A DNA stretch of 64,000 nucleotides from Hamiltosporidium tvaerminnensis (lineage: Eukaryota; Microsporidia; Dubosqiidae), in NCBI GenBank assembly GCA_022605425.2, contig CM061246.1, positions 558,001 through 622,000 of the forward strand, given 5' to 3'. Positions 30,136 to 41,152 of the stretch are shown here, one piece after another. Within the stretch, counting starts at the first letter, position 1, and each line of letters begins with the position of its first letter. The notes under the pieces were generated by a model. The model did not search any database and was not told where the DNA came from. It saw nothing but the letters and a program-made list of their open reading frames with translations. A program made the position numbers and the translations under genes.

Positions 30136-32696
30136 TCAGGACTGTCGGAACTGTTGACACCTGCCAACAGATAAAGCCGTGCAAAGCAGGTCCCGCGGTA
30201 TACTCTGTCTGGGGGGTACCGCATAGGCATCGTAGTGTTTTTGCTGAAACACTAGAGGCGAGAGGTTCCAAAGGTACGTATGTCAAGCGAGTTATACAGC
30301 GAGATGGACGTAGACGACTTGATGTGACTGTTGAGAGTGGGATAGACCCGGAAACAGTGCAAGCTGTGAGTAGGAAACATCTTGGGTACTGCAAAACCCA
30401 TACACTAGGGAGAAAAAAGTCTGTCAGAATTTGCACGGAATCGTATAGTAATCTTAGATTACTTACGCTAAATGTAAATTCCTTTGGATCAAAACGAGAG
30501 GAGGTTCTAATGCTGACCGGTAAACTCCACCCAGACATTCTATGTCTCCAAGAGACATTACGCTACACAGGGAATTCTCGGAACGTTATTCCGGGATACG
30601 AGGTGATTGAAAGCTTTGCCAACAAGGAGGAAAAAGATGGTAGAGGACTGATTTTAGCTGTGCGTCGTAAGTTAGATCTTACGCTATCTTCAGTTGAAGT
30701 ACATCCTAACTTCTTGGCTGGCATTGTGTGTGGCAAAAAAGCGTCTGGTGGCTGGTTTAAATTGCTTGTTGTTAACGTGTACATTCCTCCGAAATGTTCA
30801 CTATACGGCAACAGAGCGGAAACGCTCGAAGCTCTGGGATCTTTTCTTGTTAGCGAAAACAAGAAAAACGGTTTGGATGATATTCTAGTCATGGGCGATT
30901 GGAATATGACTCCAGAAGAGGCTGCTAGGTTCCTGGCTGTCAACAACCTCTATTGCACGAATAAATGGTTATTCGAAGCACCGCGAGCTACACGTGCAGC
31001 AGCACACGGTGCCAATAGATGCATTGACTACTGCCTGTTTCTGAAAAGAGAGTGGGCGGAGGTAGTTAAAGTGCACAGGAAATGGGATATATCGGATCAC
31101 CTTCCTGTAACTGTTGACGTTAGGGTGGACACGCTCACACGAGCTGTACGCAAGAAAAAGCTCTTCTTACGCAAGTTTGTTGAGCGGTCACTTGCCGAAA
31201 AGCTTATAAGCTGTCCGACCTGGAACAGTTTCGGTCACAATACGGATCATGGGATTTATGTGGCAGAAACTGTTAAAGAAGTAGCAAAAAAGTTGGGTCT
31301 TGAAGGTACTTTTTCAGATGGAAATAGTTTATTTTTGCCTCGGAAGCTTAAAAAGACTATTGACGATAGACGGAGAGTTGCTTTCGAAATGAGAGCCGGC
31401 CGAGCTCATCCGAACGCCTATGCTGTCCTCAAACGAAAGTGCGAGGAAATGAAGCTTCTATATAGGCGGCAGCTGAGAATAAAGTGGGCACAAAAAGGTA
31501 TTGCGGCGGCAACAAACCGGTGCATGAGAGATGTGTGGCAGTGGACCAGAAGGTCTGCTGGAATGCCCAAATTCTCGGCTGCCAATCGCACGGTTTTGGA
31601 TGAAAAAGGCCAAATTGCTTCGGATGAGCAGACAGTGTTGCAGGTCTGGTACAACCACTTTCGTTCCTTAGCAACAATGAATAATGAGTTACATAGCAAA
31701 GACACTCAATCTGATTGTCTTATCGAGGATAACAACGCTCATTATAATGATTTGATTGCTTGGCAAGAGGTTATTTCAGCGCTGCACGAGTCAGCAAACA
31801 ACAAAGCATGTGGTTTAGATGAGGTACCAGTAGAAGCGTACAAAGCTCTACTAATGGATACTCATGGCGTAAGTCTGATGGCACAGCACATTTTACATGT
31901 GCTGAACGAGGCCTGGACAAATAGAATACCTGACAGCTGGAGAGTGTCAGTCATAGTACCGGTACCGAAGAAAGGTGATTTACGAAAGCCTGGAAACTAC
32001 CGTGGAATTTGTCTGATAAACACTCTTCTTAAACTGCTGTGTAAGGTTGTGGAACGCCGAATGCGTTTGTATGCTGAGAATAATAGCCTCTTGTGCCGGG
32101 AACAAGCTGGTTTTCGTACTCGAGAGGAATGTGTTGCTCAGGTGGCAACTCTTTTAGAAATTCAAAGGAGAAGATTTATTCGAGGTAGAGAGACTGTTTG
32201 CCTATTTATCGATTTCGAAAAGGCTTACGATAGAGTTCCTCATGATCTAATCCTTTTGAAACTAAAAGAGCAAGGCTTTTCTGGAAAACTCCTAAGATTC
32301 CTTAGAGATCTGTACACTGATCTACAGGTTGGTGTCAAAGTAGGCGATAAAACAACAAGCCTATTCCCATATAATATCGGCCTCCGCCAAGGCTGTCCGC
32401 TATCACCTCTATTATTCGATCTTTATATCGATGACATTTTTAGAGGTGTTAATGGTATAGCATGCGAGGGTCTTAATTATAGGGTTCCGGGTCTGTTGTT
32501 TGCCGATGACACTGTCCTGCTCGGTGATGATGTGGCTGCCGTACAACTCAGTATGGATAAAGTGATGAGGTGGTGTGAGACCTGGGGAATGCGTATTAAT
32601 ATAGATAAGTGTGGGTTGTTACTTCCCCCGGTTCTTACAGTTAACGTAATGATAGGTAAATCAGCAGTCCTGTTTGTCAAACCTAAAAATACCTAG
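30129..32696 (+). CDS. LINE ORF2 protein: APE endonuclease and reverse transcriptase (5' part, frame broken at its end)
   Basis: Open from 30129, right after an in-frame TAG and 7 nt before the end of ORF1 (-1 relative frame). No ATG occurs before about 30509, which is already inside the endonuclease. Endonuclease motifs all present: LNVNSFGSK, CLQETLRY, MGDWNMTPEE, RCIDYCLFL and WDISDHLPVTV (the SDH catalytic end). Reverse-transcriptase motifs: PKKGDLRKPGNYRGICLINT, EQAGFRTREECVAQV, CLFIDFEKAYDRVPHDLI, LRQGCPLSPLLFDLYIDDIF and the catalytic LLFADDTVLLGDD. The enzyme nicks target DNA and copies element RNA there. The frame stops after KPKNT, within a stretch that matches dead copy 2; copy 3 is open at this point. 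Confidence 0.92.
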   Translation, partial: PIVRTVGTVDTCQQIKPCKAGPAVYSVWGVPHRHRSVFAETLEARGSKGTYVKRVIQRDGRRRLDVTVESGIDPETVQAVSRKHLGYCKTHTLGRKKSVRICTESYSNLRLLTLNVNSFGSKREEVLMLTGKLHPDILCLQETLRYTGNSRNVIPGYEVIESFANKEEKDGRGLILAVRRKLDLTLSSVEVHPNFLAGIVCGKKASGGWFKLLVVNVYIPPKCSLYGNRAETLEALGSFLVSENKKNGLDDILVMGDWNMTPEEAARFLAVNNLYCTNKWLFEAPRATRAAAHGANRCIDYCLFLKREWAEVVKVHRKWDISDHLPVTVDVRVDTLTRAVRKKKLFLRKFVERSLAEKLISCPTWNSFGHNTDHGIYVAETVKEVAKKLGLEGTFSDGNSLFLPRKLKKTIDDRRRVAFEMRAGRAHPNAYAVLKRKCEEMKLLYRRQLRIKWAQKGIAAATNRCMRDVWQWTRRSAGMPKFSAANRTVLDEKGQIASDEQTVLQVWYNHFRSLATMNNELHSKDTQSDCLIEDNNAHYNDLIAWQEVISALHESANNKACGLDEVPVEAYKALLMDTHGVSLMAQHILHVLNEAWTNRIPDSWRVSVIVPVPKKGDLRKPGNYRGICLINTLLKLLCKVVERRMRLYAENNSLLCREQAGFRTREECVAQVATLLEIQRRRFIRGRETVCLFIDFEKAYDRVPHDLILLKLKEQGFSGKLLRFLRDLYTDLQVGVKVGDKTTSLFPYNIGLRQGCPLSPLLFDLYIDDIFRGVNGIACEGLNYRVPGLLFADDTVLLGDDVAAVQLSMDKVMRWCETWGMRINIDKCGLLLPPVLTVNVMIGKSAVLFVKPKNT

Positions 32697-32764
32697 GCAT
32701 TGTGTTGGCCCGCACGTTTTCTCTAAAAGAATTGATTCTTGGGAGAAAAAAGGCTGTGTTTCCG
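32629..32764. other. Patch shared with the dead copy 2 (gene conversion or chimera)
   Basis: Within this stretch copy 1 equals copy 2 almost base for base (for example CGGTTCTTACAGTTAACGTA, then CAGCAGTCCTGTTTGTCAAA). On both sides it equals copy 3, which here has GGTCTTACAGGTAAAG and an open frame. The patch carries the single-base loss that ends ORF2 in copy 1. Confidence 0.8.
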
Positions 32765-33715
32765 GTCCGAAAAAATGCTATGCCATTCCTCTGCAGATCA
32801 GAAGTTCCGCTTTATTTTAAACTTCTGATTATAAAAGCATGCATTATACCCATTGTAATGTATGGGAGCGAATTGTGGGGAATGAGCAAGGTCAGAATAG
32901 TATCTGTAGGTTGCGGCGTTACACGCTCTTTGGCAGCAGCTTTTGGATGTCGAGAGAATTTTGCCCAGCTGGCAGCTTTCAGAGAGTGTGACATCCAGCC
33001 TTTATATGAAAAGGCAGCTATGTCACGTGTAAGAGGCTTTTTGAAATGGCAAGAAAGCAGAACGATCATCCGGGACTTGCTCAATGGTAAGTTTACAGCG
33101 AGGAAGAGGACGTGGGTTACTCAAACCCGAATCTGGATGAAAGCTTATACTGGAAGTCCTTTATCGGGTTTGAGTAACAAAAAGAATAGTCTCTTTATTA
33201 AAGAGGCTATTGTTAAAAGACAAGACCGAGCCGATAAGTCAGTTATAGGTGGCTTACGTAGGCTGTGGGGTCTTAATAGTGGTTATAAGTGGATCTACGC
33301 AGAGCTAAACAACAGGGTGTTAGCTAGCAGTATTAGGATGCTGCGTAGATTCAGAATAGGACTGGTTAAATTTAGTCCGCAACTGGCAGCTTTAGGAAGA
33401 TTACCGAATAGGTATAGGGAACGCTGTCCATGTTGCGAGGAACCAGTCCGAGAAACTTTGTGCCACCTAGTGTTCATGTGTAAGAGGTGGCAAGTGGAGC
33501 GGTTGATGTTTACAGCTCAGGTTACGAGAAAAGTTGTAAAATGTTTGAAATCTTCTGATGCTGTAGGGAATTTAGGATTAAAGGTGTTAGGAGTGCTCTT
33601 GGAAGGGGAGTGGCAAGCTGCTGGGCTGCAGCAAAATCGAGTTGGCATGGCTTTGGTGAAGTTTATTGGAGCAGTAATGCCTCAAAGAAGACAGATCCTT
33701 AATGGTTTGCAATAA
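32702..33715 (+). CDS. LINE ORF2 protein, C-terminal part with CCHC zinc knuckle
   Basis: Continuation of ORF2 after the frame break. The opening GTG is not a real start; in copy 3 the same region is fused in frame to the reverse transcriptase. It covers the RT thumb-like region (AMPFLCRSEVPLYFKLLIIK, MYGSELWGMSKVR). A zinc knuckle RCPCCEEPVRETLCHLVFMC (CX2CX9HX4C) lies near codons 240-260, and a conserved tail ends at NGLQ. From RKNAMPFL to the end it is identical to copy 3. Confidence 0.88.
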   Translation: MLARTFSLKELILGRKKAVFPVRKNAMPFLCRSEVPLYFKLLIIKACIIPIVMYGSELWGMSKVRIVSVGCGVTRSLAAAFGCRENFAQLAAFRECDIQPLYEKAAMSRVRGFLKWQESRTIIRDLLNGKFTARKRTWVTQTRIWMKAYTGSPLSGLSNKKNSLFIKEAIVKRQDRADKSVIGGLRRLWGLNSGYKWIYAELNNRVLASSIRMLRRFRIGLVKFSPQLAALGRLPNRYRERCPCCEEPVRETLCHLVFMCKRWQVERLMFTAQVTRKVVKCLKSSDAVGNLGLKVLGVLLEGEWQAAGLQQNRVGMALVKFIGAVMPQRRQILNGLQ

Positions 33716-33778
33716 GACCAGGTTGTGTTAACTTAAAATGTGTATGTGTGGGATAAAGGGAGACGTGTGACCTTCTAG

Positions 33779-33827
33779 AACCGAAGTCCGATTGCGGATA
33801 TGGTGGCTATACATAGCCGGGTCGGTT
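33779..33827 (+). promoter_or_regulatory. Structured 3' UTR element of the LINE (probable RT recognition fold)
   Basis: Outer stem AACCGA/TCGGTT encloses two hairpins: TCCG-attg-CGGA and GGCTAT-ac-ATAGCC. In the related fragment at 34098-34146 the outer stem is the same. The inner stems are TCTA/TGGA and GGCTGT/ACAGCC, with paired changes (A-T to G-C; G-C to A-T) that preserve pairing. Many LINE reverse transcriptases bind such a 3' fold before priming. Confidence 0.7.
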
Positions 33828-33873
33828 TATAAGGAATTTTGTGTGTTGTAGATTTGGCTGATCTTAAGGAAAA

Positions 33874-33922
33874 TAAACCGAATTTTATTTATTTATTTTA
33901 TTTATTTATTTATTTATTTATT
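33874..33922 (+). repeat. TTTA microsatellite tail of LINE copy 1
   Basis: AATAAACCGAATTTTATT is followed by about ten TTTA units up to the second target-site copy. Non-LTR elements of several clades end in such short repeats instead of poly(A). In the right arm of the inverted duplication the tail is TTTTA-based. Confidence 0.8.
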
Positions 33923-33938
33923 TATATTTATCCCTTTA
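33923..33938 (+). repeat. Target-site duplication, 3' copy
   Basis: TATATTTATCCCTTTA is identical to 28467-28482 and follows the TTTA tail directly. Confidence 0.85.
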
Positions 33939-34091
33939 TATATAAGTAAACTATTTTCAAAAGACAGCATCGAGATTTTTAATTGAGAAAAAATCAGTAT
34001 TTTTATTTATCATTTCTTTTCCTTTGCTTCAAAGTTTTCAAAATTTTTAAATCTAAGACTTGTACTGTTATAGTTTTCTTACCTGTATATA

Positions 34092-34275
34092 TTCTAGAAC
34101 CGAAGTCTAAATGTGGATATGGTGGCTGTACACAGCCGGGTCGGTTTTATTGGATTTTTGTTTTTGAGTGTGGTTCATGGTATGGAAACGAATAGCTTAG
34201 TTTCCCTTTAAAAACAATACAACGAGTAGTGCTGAAAACTTTTTATCAATAAAGCCGAATTTTATTTATTTATTT
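34092..34275 (+). mobile_element. 5'-truncated 3' end of a related LINE, or a SINE-like element
   Basis: About 184 bp. Its head (TTCTAGAACCGAAGTC to TCGGTTTTAT) matches the structured 3' UTR of the LINE at about 80-85 per cent, and its tail (AAAGCCGAATTTTATTTATT) matches the LINE tail, while the middle is unrelated. It therefore belongs to a sister family or is a non-autonomous element that shares the LINE's 3' recognition fold. No clear target-site duplication. A copy lies in the right arm at about 61848-62033. A 70-codon frame across it is incidental. Confidence 0.7.
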
Positions 34276-37200
34276 AAAAAAAAATTTTAAATATATACAA
34301 TCACAGAATTACTGTATTCATGTTTAGAATATAAAAATGACCAAAGATCACAAAGTTTTAATCATTTGAATCATAAATTCAAAAAAAAGAATATATTTGT
34401 CAATCTTTGATAATATATAAATAAGAAAAATAATAAATATATTCACATACATTGCTTTAAAAAATAATGTATGTATACATTATAGAAAGAATTTCTTAAC
34501 TAGCATCTCTTTGTTCAAATAAATGATAGATATATGCGCAAAAATACTTTAAAGGATATATAAATAATTTTTTAAAAAAAAACTTTATGAGATGAATAAA
34601 CCAATGTACTAGTGGCTTTATATATTTGACATTAAATAAAATTTGAGATTTTTCTATAGCGTTATAATAATATATTTGCTAAGTTTTGAATTATGAATCT
34701 AATTACATAGAAATGAAACAGAAAAATATAGAGGCATATTTGCCAATAATAATTTACTCAAAAAATAATGGTAGATTTAATGATTCAAATGTTTAAAATA
34801 GATAGACAAAGCTTATTTATAAAATTCTAAAATTTAAATTTTTGGATCATAAATCAGTATCAAGCATAAATTTCTGTTTGGTAATGATTAAAAAAATTTT
34901 TTGTTAACCATTGCAAAATTGGATTTTCAAGTTATAACTTAACGGATCTAGTATTAAGAAAATTTAGAACAACAAATATAATTTTTTCAGTCAACCAAAC
35001 AAATATATTGAAATAAAAGAATTAATTAAGGGAAATTTTTGTATTATATAAAAATAATAGATTCTTGGCACTACAGAGTTACCAAATTACATTAAAAAGA
35101 AATATATACTAGAAATATAAGATTAATTCAATAAATTGAACAAGAATAATAAAAATATAAAGTAGATAATAAGCAAAAGTATTAACTTCTAATGATTGAA
35201 GTTTATGTTATAATGGTTCAAAAGTTCTATTTTTATCAAAAAAATTAAATTTGAATATGAATTTTAAGTTAGCAAAATACTAAAAATTATGAAGATGTAC
35301 AATAATTGGATGGTTATACCCCTCTGGCAATAGTAAAAAACCTATTGGATTATCTTTAGAAAAATATAGCAAGCAGTCAACATGATTTGTCACAAGGAAT
35401 GCATATTTTTCTAAAATATAATGGCTTTTAAATTAATTTTAGAATAATATATTTTATAATGTTATATTATATCATTTAAAACTCTTAAAAATCATTATAT
35501 TTATATGAATGTTATGGTAATTAATGCCAAAATGATTAAATAACATTAAGAGATATTAAAATTGGTTTTAAAATAATTATCATATAGCAATATGACGATA
35601 AATTAATCGAAAAATATTGTTTTAGTTAATTAACGAAAAAATTCATAAATCTAAACGAATAAAAAAAGACTTTACAACATATATATTTATTAAATCGCGT
35701 CACGGTATATGAACAGCAATTGTTTAAATCGTTTTACAACAGCTAACAACTTATTAAGTAAACCACAATCTTTTATCCCGTAAAAATTGATTTAAGTCGT
35801 TTAATGAATGTTTCTTAAAACAGAAATTTTTCCAATCGAAATAGTCGTTAAACCATACCCAACCTTCCTCTTTTTTTAACCTCGATGAGCTTTATTAATG
35901 TTAAGTCTGCAATATGGTGCAAGAATAAAATAAGACACACAAATTTTAATCTATATCTTTAATTTTTATGTACTATTCATACTAAAACTTGAATAAAACT
36001 AGTTATAATTACAATTTTTAAAAAAAATAAAAATCCACATGCATAGGGAATATGAAGTACAAGCTAAATAAACCGTAAATATATACAAACCAGAATTATA
36101 TAAAATATTTCAATTTAAATATATTAGAAATAAACGTCTTTAACTATAGAATGAATGTTACTTTTCTTAAATTTACCATTAGCTGAAGTATTTAAATAAT
36201 AGGTTTTGGAAATCATAATGGAATCGTTTATTCCATAAAAAAAATATAGAAAACTGCAATATTTAATTATAAACTGATTCGTAAAATTATGTTTTTGGTA
36301 ATTTATATTAGTTTATATTTAACTTCCATTGAAGCTTACAATTAAATGACTATGATGTATAGAACGCTATCAAAAAAAAGACAGAAGAATGTAAGTATAT
36401 TATAAAACTAAATTTCTTGTTTCGGTTTGAATAATAATAATTATAAAAAATTTAAGAAGAGGTTAGTTAATGTCTAATTATTTTATATCCAAGCGAAAAA
36501 TTTTGTTTCATTCAAAGTAATAAATATGGAAACAATTTTTTCAGAATAAAATAAAGGTATAAAAAATTTAAAACAATAAAGAATTAGAAGAACTTAACAA
36601 TTTATTAAAATTTATCAAAATATTACATGGTCCAACGAAAAAATTTTATTTCGTTAATATATAATAATTTTTAACTTCAACTAGCAGTAAAGAAGTAAAT
36701 CACTGACTGAGATTTTATAAATTAGAATCGAGTTTTCTTCTTTATAAAGTAAAAATAATATATATTTTATCTTTAATTTAAAAAGTTTTTGAAGTCTAAA
36801 TTTCCTTTAGAATACCATTTTACGAATATTTAATACATATTTCAAACATAGCATAAATAAAAAATAACAAAAAATCATACAGATGACTTCTATGCGCCTT
36901 GTATTATTCGGATATCAGATCGAAAAAGACGGATATTCCGAGATATTAAGAACAAAAAACAATTTAAAATATACATCTTTAAAATTAATAATTTTATAAA
37001 CAAAAAGAAATATTTTAAATTGATTTTCGTATATTAAGACTTCTAAGACCGTTAATAAGTAATTAAATATTGTAAAATTCATCATGGTGTAATTTATGTT
37101 GTTCTAACGTAATGGTATACATAAATATCACAATTTATAAGCTTTAAAGCCGTATTTCAGGATGAGAATATTACTTTACCCTTCTCAAATATTTAAAAAT

Positions 37201-39271
37201 GAACATTTTAATCAAAGCAAAACAACTGTCTAGCCTATGATTAAGCCATAAGATGGAATATTTTTAGTTTAATATAACTACATTCAAACTTTATTTATGT
37301 TACATTCTTTATATTCACTATATATTCGAAATTTTTTTATAAAATTAAAATATAAGAGTAATAAAAAGATAGCGTTATTTTATCTATAAATTACATAGAT
37401 ATCATCAAAATATATAACAACAAAATATCTTATAAAAAAAAGCTTGAAGTAGAAATTGAAGATGCTGAATAGTCAGATAGAAAAATTCTTGTAGATAATA
37501 ATCCTACTTTTACTTATATACGAAATATACAATCGTGTATATATTATACTACATTTTAATAAAATATCCGAAAACGTTTTTAATTTGGTATATTTGGCAG
37601 TTGTTTATATAAAGGTTATTCGATCTTATTACAAAATCTTTCTAATAAAATTAATAATGTTGTGAGATTATAAAGTAATTTTTGGTTTTAAACATGTTAG
37701 TTTCTATGTGCATTTAAAAATAATAAGTCGACCGAGTTTCTTTATATAGTACTTGTCATCGGAACGAGCAGATCTGATTTGTAAAAAAGGCTTTTAACCA
37801 GATATATTCTCATGAGTGTTAGTTGCACAAGTAATTAAATCTAACATTGTTAAATTAAAAAAGAACACGTGTGATACCTACTCTATTATGCTATTATCTC
37901 AAAATTTAATCCCTTCATGTTCGATATAATTCTTTCATAGAACAAGATCAAAATATTTAATTTATATTGTGAGCAGTTTCGCATTAGTCAACCAATATCA
38001 TGTGTTATATCATTTTTAAGCATTAGAATTTATAATATAACCAGAGGGCTTTATAATTTTCTTACATTACATGGATTTTTAGTTAATTTCTTGCTTGGCT
38101 TTTCTAAAGTTCCAAAAAAGAAATATACTATTAATACGTTAAAGTAAAAAAGATTTTTCTGCTCTATTCATTTTTTTGGTCTTTTATGTGATATTTTAAG
38201 CGAGACCTATGATAGAATAACCATTTTGAAACAGCGTCCAGGAATATTCTTTAACTGAATGCCTTCTTAAATAGCCCCAAAGATAAGTTTATAGTAAACG
38301 TGAGGATGGTGTAAAACGTATCATAAACGCCTTTTTATTGTATTATTTTTCTCTGCATAAAGTTTTTCTGTAATACCAGAATTTTTTTGATTTTCAACTT
38401 CAAAGAAATTCAGATTATTTTAAAGATATATGATTCACTAAGATAATGTAGGTCAGCGTTAGTAACTATTATCTCATGCAAATAATATGTATATTATTAG
38501 ATATAATATAAATCAATTACATCGTTTTGTAATTTAAAAAATGGAACTCTCTTATATCCTTAATGAGATTCAGAAAACTAAAAGGATTTTCTTTAAAAAA
38601 TATATTTTTCTTTAGATTTTTGTTAATCCTAAAACCAGTTTAAATAACCCAGATAATTTAAAAATTTGTTTTTTTAATGGTGTATATGAAAGATTTATAT
38701 CTTACAGTCCTAAATGTTTTTTATAATTTTGACTAGTTCTAATCTTTTCGAAACGCAGTAATTGTTAAAACAGATTTGAAAAACATTTTTACGACTAACA
38801 TTTTTCTTTAAATACGTTTTTTACTGCAAAAATATAATAGATTTATATTTTAAATTCTTGCATTTTATACAATCATCCTTAGGGTTATATATCTGTTAAA
38901 TGTTTATTATATTTGTAAGTAATATATTTATTAGATGGAATATAAATACAAGAATAGAAAGAAAAGCACCAAGCACTCAATAAAGTGAGCAAAGAAATGT
39001 ACAAAAAAATTTAAGCAAAATTTAGATGGGAAATATAGATAGGCATACTTGATATTTTTCTCCATATATTCTGTATTTAGATATAATAAACTAAAAATAT
39101 TTTTAGTATAATAAGAATAAAAAAGAAAAATGCAAGTATACGATCAGAAGAAATAATAAAATAAGAAAATTTTAAAATTTTCTTTTGAAAATAAATCCGG
39201 GAGTAAAAATATATTTATAAATCGAGAAATAGAAACCAAATGTATGACGACTATTGTGTTGTAAGGCGCCC
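34276..39271. other. AT-rich region without recognisable genes
   Basis: About 5 kb. The first 3.7 kb belong to the left arm of the inverted duplication; 37988-39271 is unique in the window. No ORF with protein-like composition. A GAAGTAGAAATTGAAGATGC stretch at 37448 followed by a stop faintly resembles the EVE-ending relics near 11137 and 22270. Confidence 0.6.
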
Positions 39272-39647
39272 ATGGGCAAAAGAAAAATATCGGGAGCGGT
39301 TGAAAATCGCAAAAAATCAAGATGTGAGAATACGGGTGTGAAGAGTAGGAATTTCGACACTTTGTTTCCAGCTCATCGAGGACTAGCCACCCTCGAGTTG
39401 TGAGCCCAATCGACTGTTTTTTTCGGCGTCTTCGAAACAGGAGGAGTGTGCGGCAGCCACGCACAAGGAGAGTAAAAAGTGTACAGATAATAGGAATGTA
39501 AAGAGTTTTTTTTGGGACAAGCATGCCAAAGCACACACGGGATGTGCCGCTGACCAGCCAGCGAAGTTTCCCGGAGGAGAAAGAGGCACAGACTTTGTCT
39601 GTTCTTCATGCATTGCTTCTAAGAAAATAACACTCCTTGAAAAAAGA

Positions 39648-40541
39648 GTGGAAAAATTAGAAGAAGAGGAAAAGAGATATAAAAAAACTCTTATGTTGGC
39701 AAAGACCAACTCGATTGCTTTAGAGGTACACTTTAAAGAAATTGAGAAGCTACGTAAAGTACCTAAAAGGTCGCGTAGGTGCCGTACTCACAAGTGCGTG
39801 ATAACGGCAGTAGCACCTGTTTCCTCGGTTAGGCTAAAGGCAGGAGCCAGAGACCCTCAGGCTGATCCAGCAGTCAGTGAGTTAGTCTGCAACGCTGCAG
39901 AACTAATAGAGAAACCACTCGAGCAGAATTTGGTGGTAAATGAGGCGAAATCTCAGTCTTTCGGGCCAACTTTGTCCGCACGATATGCAATGGCTAAAGC
40001 TCGGTCTTTGGATAAACAGATAGTGTTACGGACTGACAGTTCTACTGATCTGACTGCAAATGCTGTTGACTCTCTTGCTGTTGGAGTCTGCCCAGCGGAA
40101 GTGCTGATCTGCATAGCAGCAGAATCTCAAAACTTACAGATCGAACGTGCAATGAATGTAAGTCATCAAGGGGCGAGGCTCGTTGAATGTGGTACGGGCA
40201 ATACCACACTGCCTCCGATAGCAACTCCTCGTTCTATCGAAAAAAAGTTACCTGAAAAGACATCCGTAAGTGCTTCAGGAAAAGGTCATAAGGATAATAA
40301 AAAGGAATTATCCAAGAGCAAAGCAACTGGTAACCCAGCCAGTAAACCGAGAGCCGTCAAATTGCAGACTGCTAAAAAGCCTTCATTCGATCGTACTAAG
40401 GCACCTTCGAAGCAGAGTAGAGGGAAAATTAACCTAAACAGAGCACAGTTTGAGGATGTTGTGCAAGGCAAATCACCATTTGTCTTGAATAGGTTTGTGC
40501 TTCTTTACTTAGATGGAGTTAAAGTGAAAAAACCCGCTTAA
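39648..40541 (+). pseudogene. Broken LINE ORF1, copy 2
   Basis: 297 codons equal to the coiled-coil and basic middle part of the copy-1 ORF1 (MEKLEEEEKRYKKTLMLAKT onward). It is cut off at the left by a frameshift before 39648 and at the right by a nonsense change (CTTAATTAA where copy 1 has CTTATTTAA). The remaining C-terminal part follows with further shifts to about 40920. Confidence 0.85.
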
Positions 40542-41152
40542 TTAAGAGCCGTCTTAGAGAACGGGGGGTTTAAATCTTACTACGTAAAGCATGTAGGCTT
40601 CACTAAGGAAGGCCTGTTAGAGTTGCTTGTTAATGCTAACAGTATGGACAAGGTTAAAGCCATTTTTACAGAATTTTAAAATGTTAAGACTTTTGATAAC
40701 TATCTTAACAGAGGCAGTCTCGAAGAGATTGGAGAGCGGTTATCTGACCTTAAGCGCAGACTCTCATGGGTCGAGCGATTTGAAGATAACCCGCCGGTTA
40801 GGAGGTTCCTTAGCATTCTGAAGCATATTTCGGCTGAGAATGCCTCTCAAGAAGCCTCGAAAATCTTCTACGGACTAGAAGATGTGGTACTTGAGGAGCC
40901 AAAGAGCTTCTCTAGCCTATAGTCAGGACTGTCTGAACTGTTGACACCTGCCAACAGATAAAGCCGGGCAAAGCAAGCCCTGCGGTATACTCTGTGTGGG
41001 GTGTACCGCATAGGCATCGTAGTGTTTTTGCTGAAACACTAGAGGCGAGAGGTTCCAAAGGTACGTCTGTCAAGCGAGTTATCAAGCGAGATAGACGTAG
41101 ACGACTTGATGTGACTGTTGAGAGTGGGATAGACCCGGAAACAGTGTAAGCT

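Larger units (their letters stand above)
28483..33922 (+). mobile_element. Non-LTR (LINE-type) retrotransposon, copy 1, near-intact
   Basis: 5.44 kb between two copies of a 16-bp target-site duplication. Order: ORF1 (coiled coil, basic), ORF2 (APE-type endonuclease, reverse transcriptase, CCHC-type zinc knuckle), a structured 3' UTR, and a TTTA-repeat tail instead of poly(A). Copy 2 (39272) also starts its homology at this ATG, so the element apparently has no 5' UTR. Base composition is far less AT-rich than the host flanks. It is inserted about 300 bp downstream of the LSU gene; there is no sign of a strict rDNA target as in R1/R2. One frame break (about 32690) disables ORF2. The clade was not assigned; APE endonuclease plus C-terminal CCHC fits several LINE groups. 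Confidence 0.93.
32119..37987 (+). repeat. Left arm of a 5.9-kb inverted duplication
   Basis: From ACTCGAGAGGAATGTGTTGC rightwards, this arm is the reverse complement of 64000 down to 58148, at roughly 98 per cent identity by eye. It holds the end of the LINE, its TTTA tail, the SINE-like fragment and about 3.7 kb of AT-rich flank. Homology ends near TGTGAGCAGTTTCGCATT. The outer end is set by the window edge, so the duplication may be longer and include all of the LINE. Confidence 0.92.

Noticed and set aside
30563-33477. Minus-strand ORFs of 60-130 codons opposite LINE ORF2
   Set aside because: Antisense shadows of the endonuclease and reverse-transcriptase frame; no independent motifs.
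28483-33922. Site-specific rDNA element of R1/R2 type
   Set aside because: The element lies about 300 bp beyond the LSU end, not at the conserved R1/R2 sites inside 28S, and copy 2 is in unrelated AT-rich DNA.
33983-34195. 70-codon ORF, present also at 61926-62138
   Set aside because: Its presence in both places is explained by the inverted duplication; it crosses a non-coding RNA-structured fragment.
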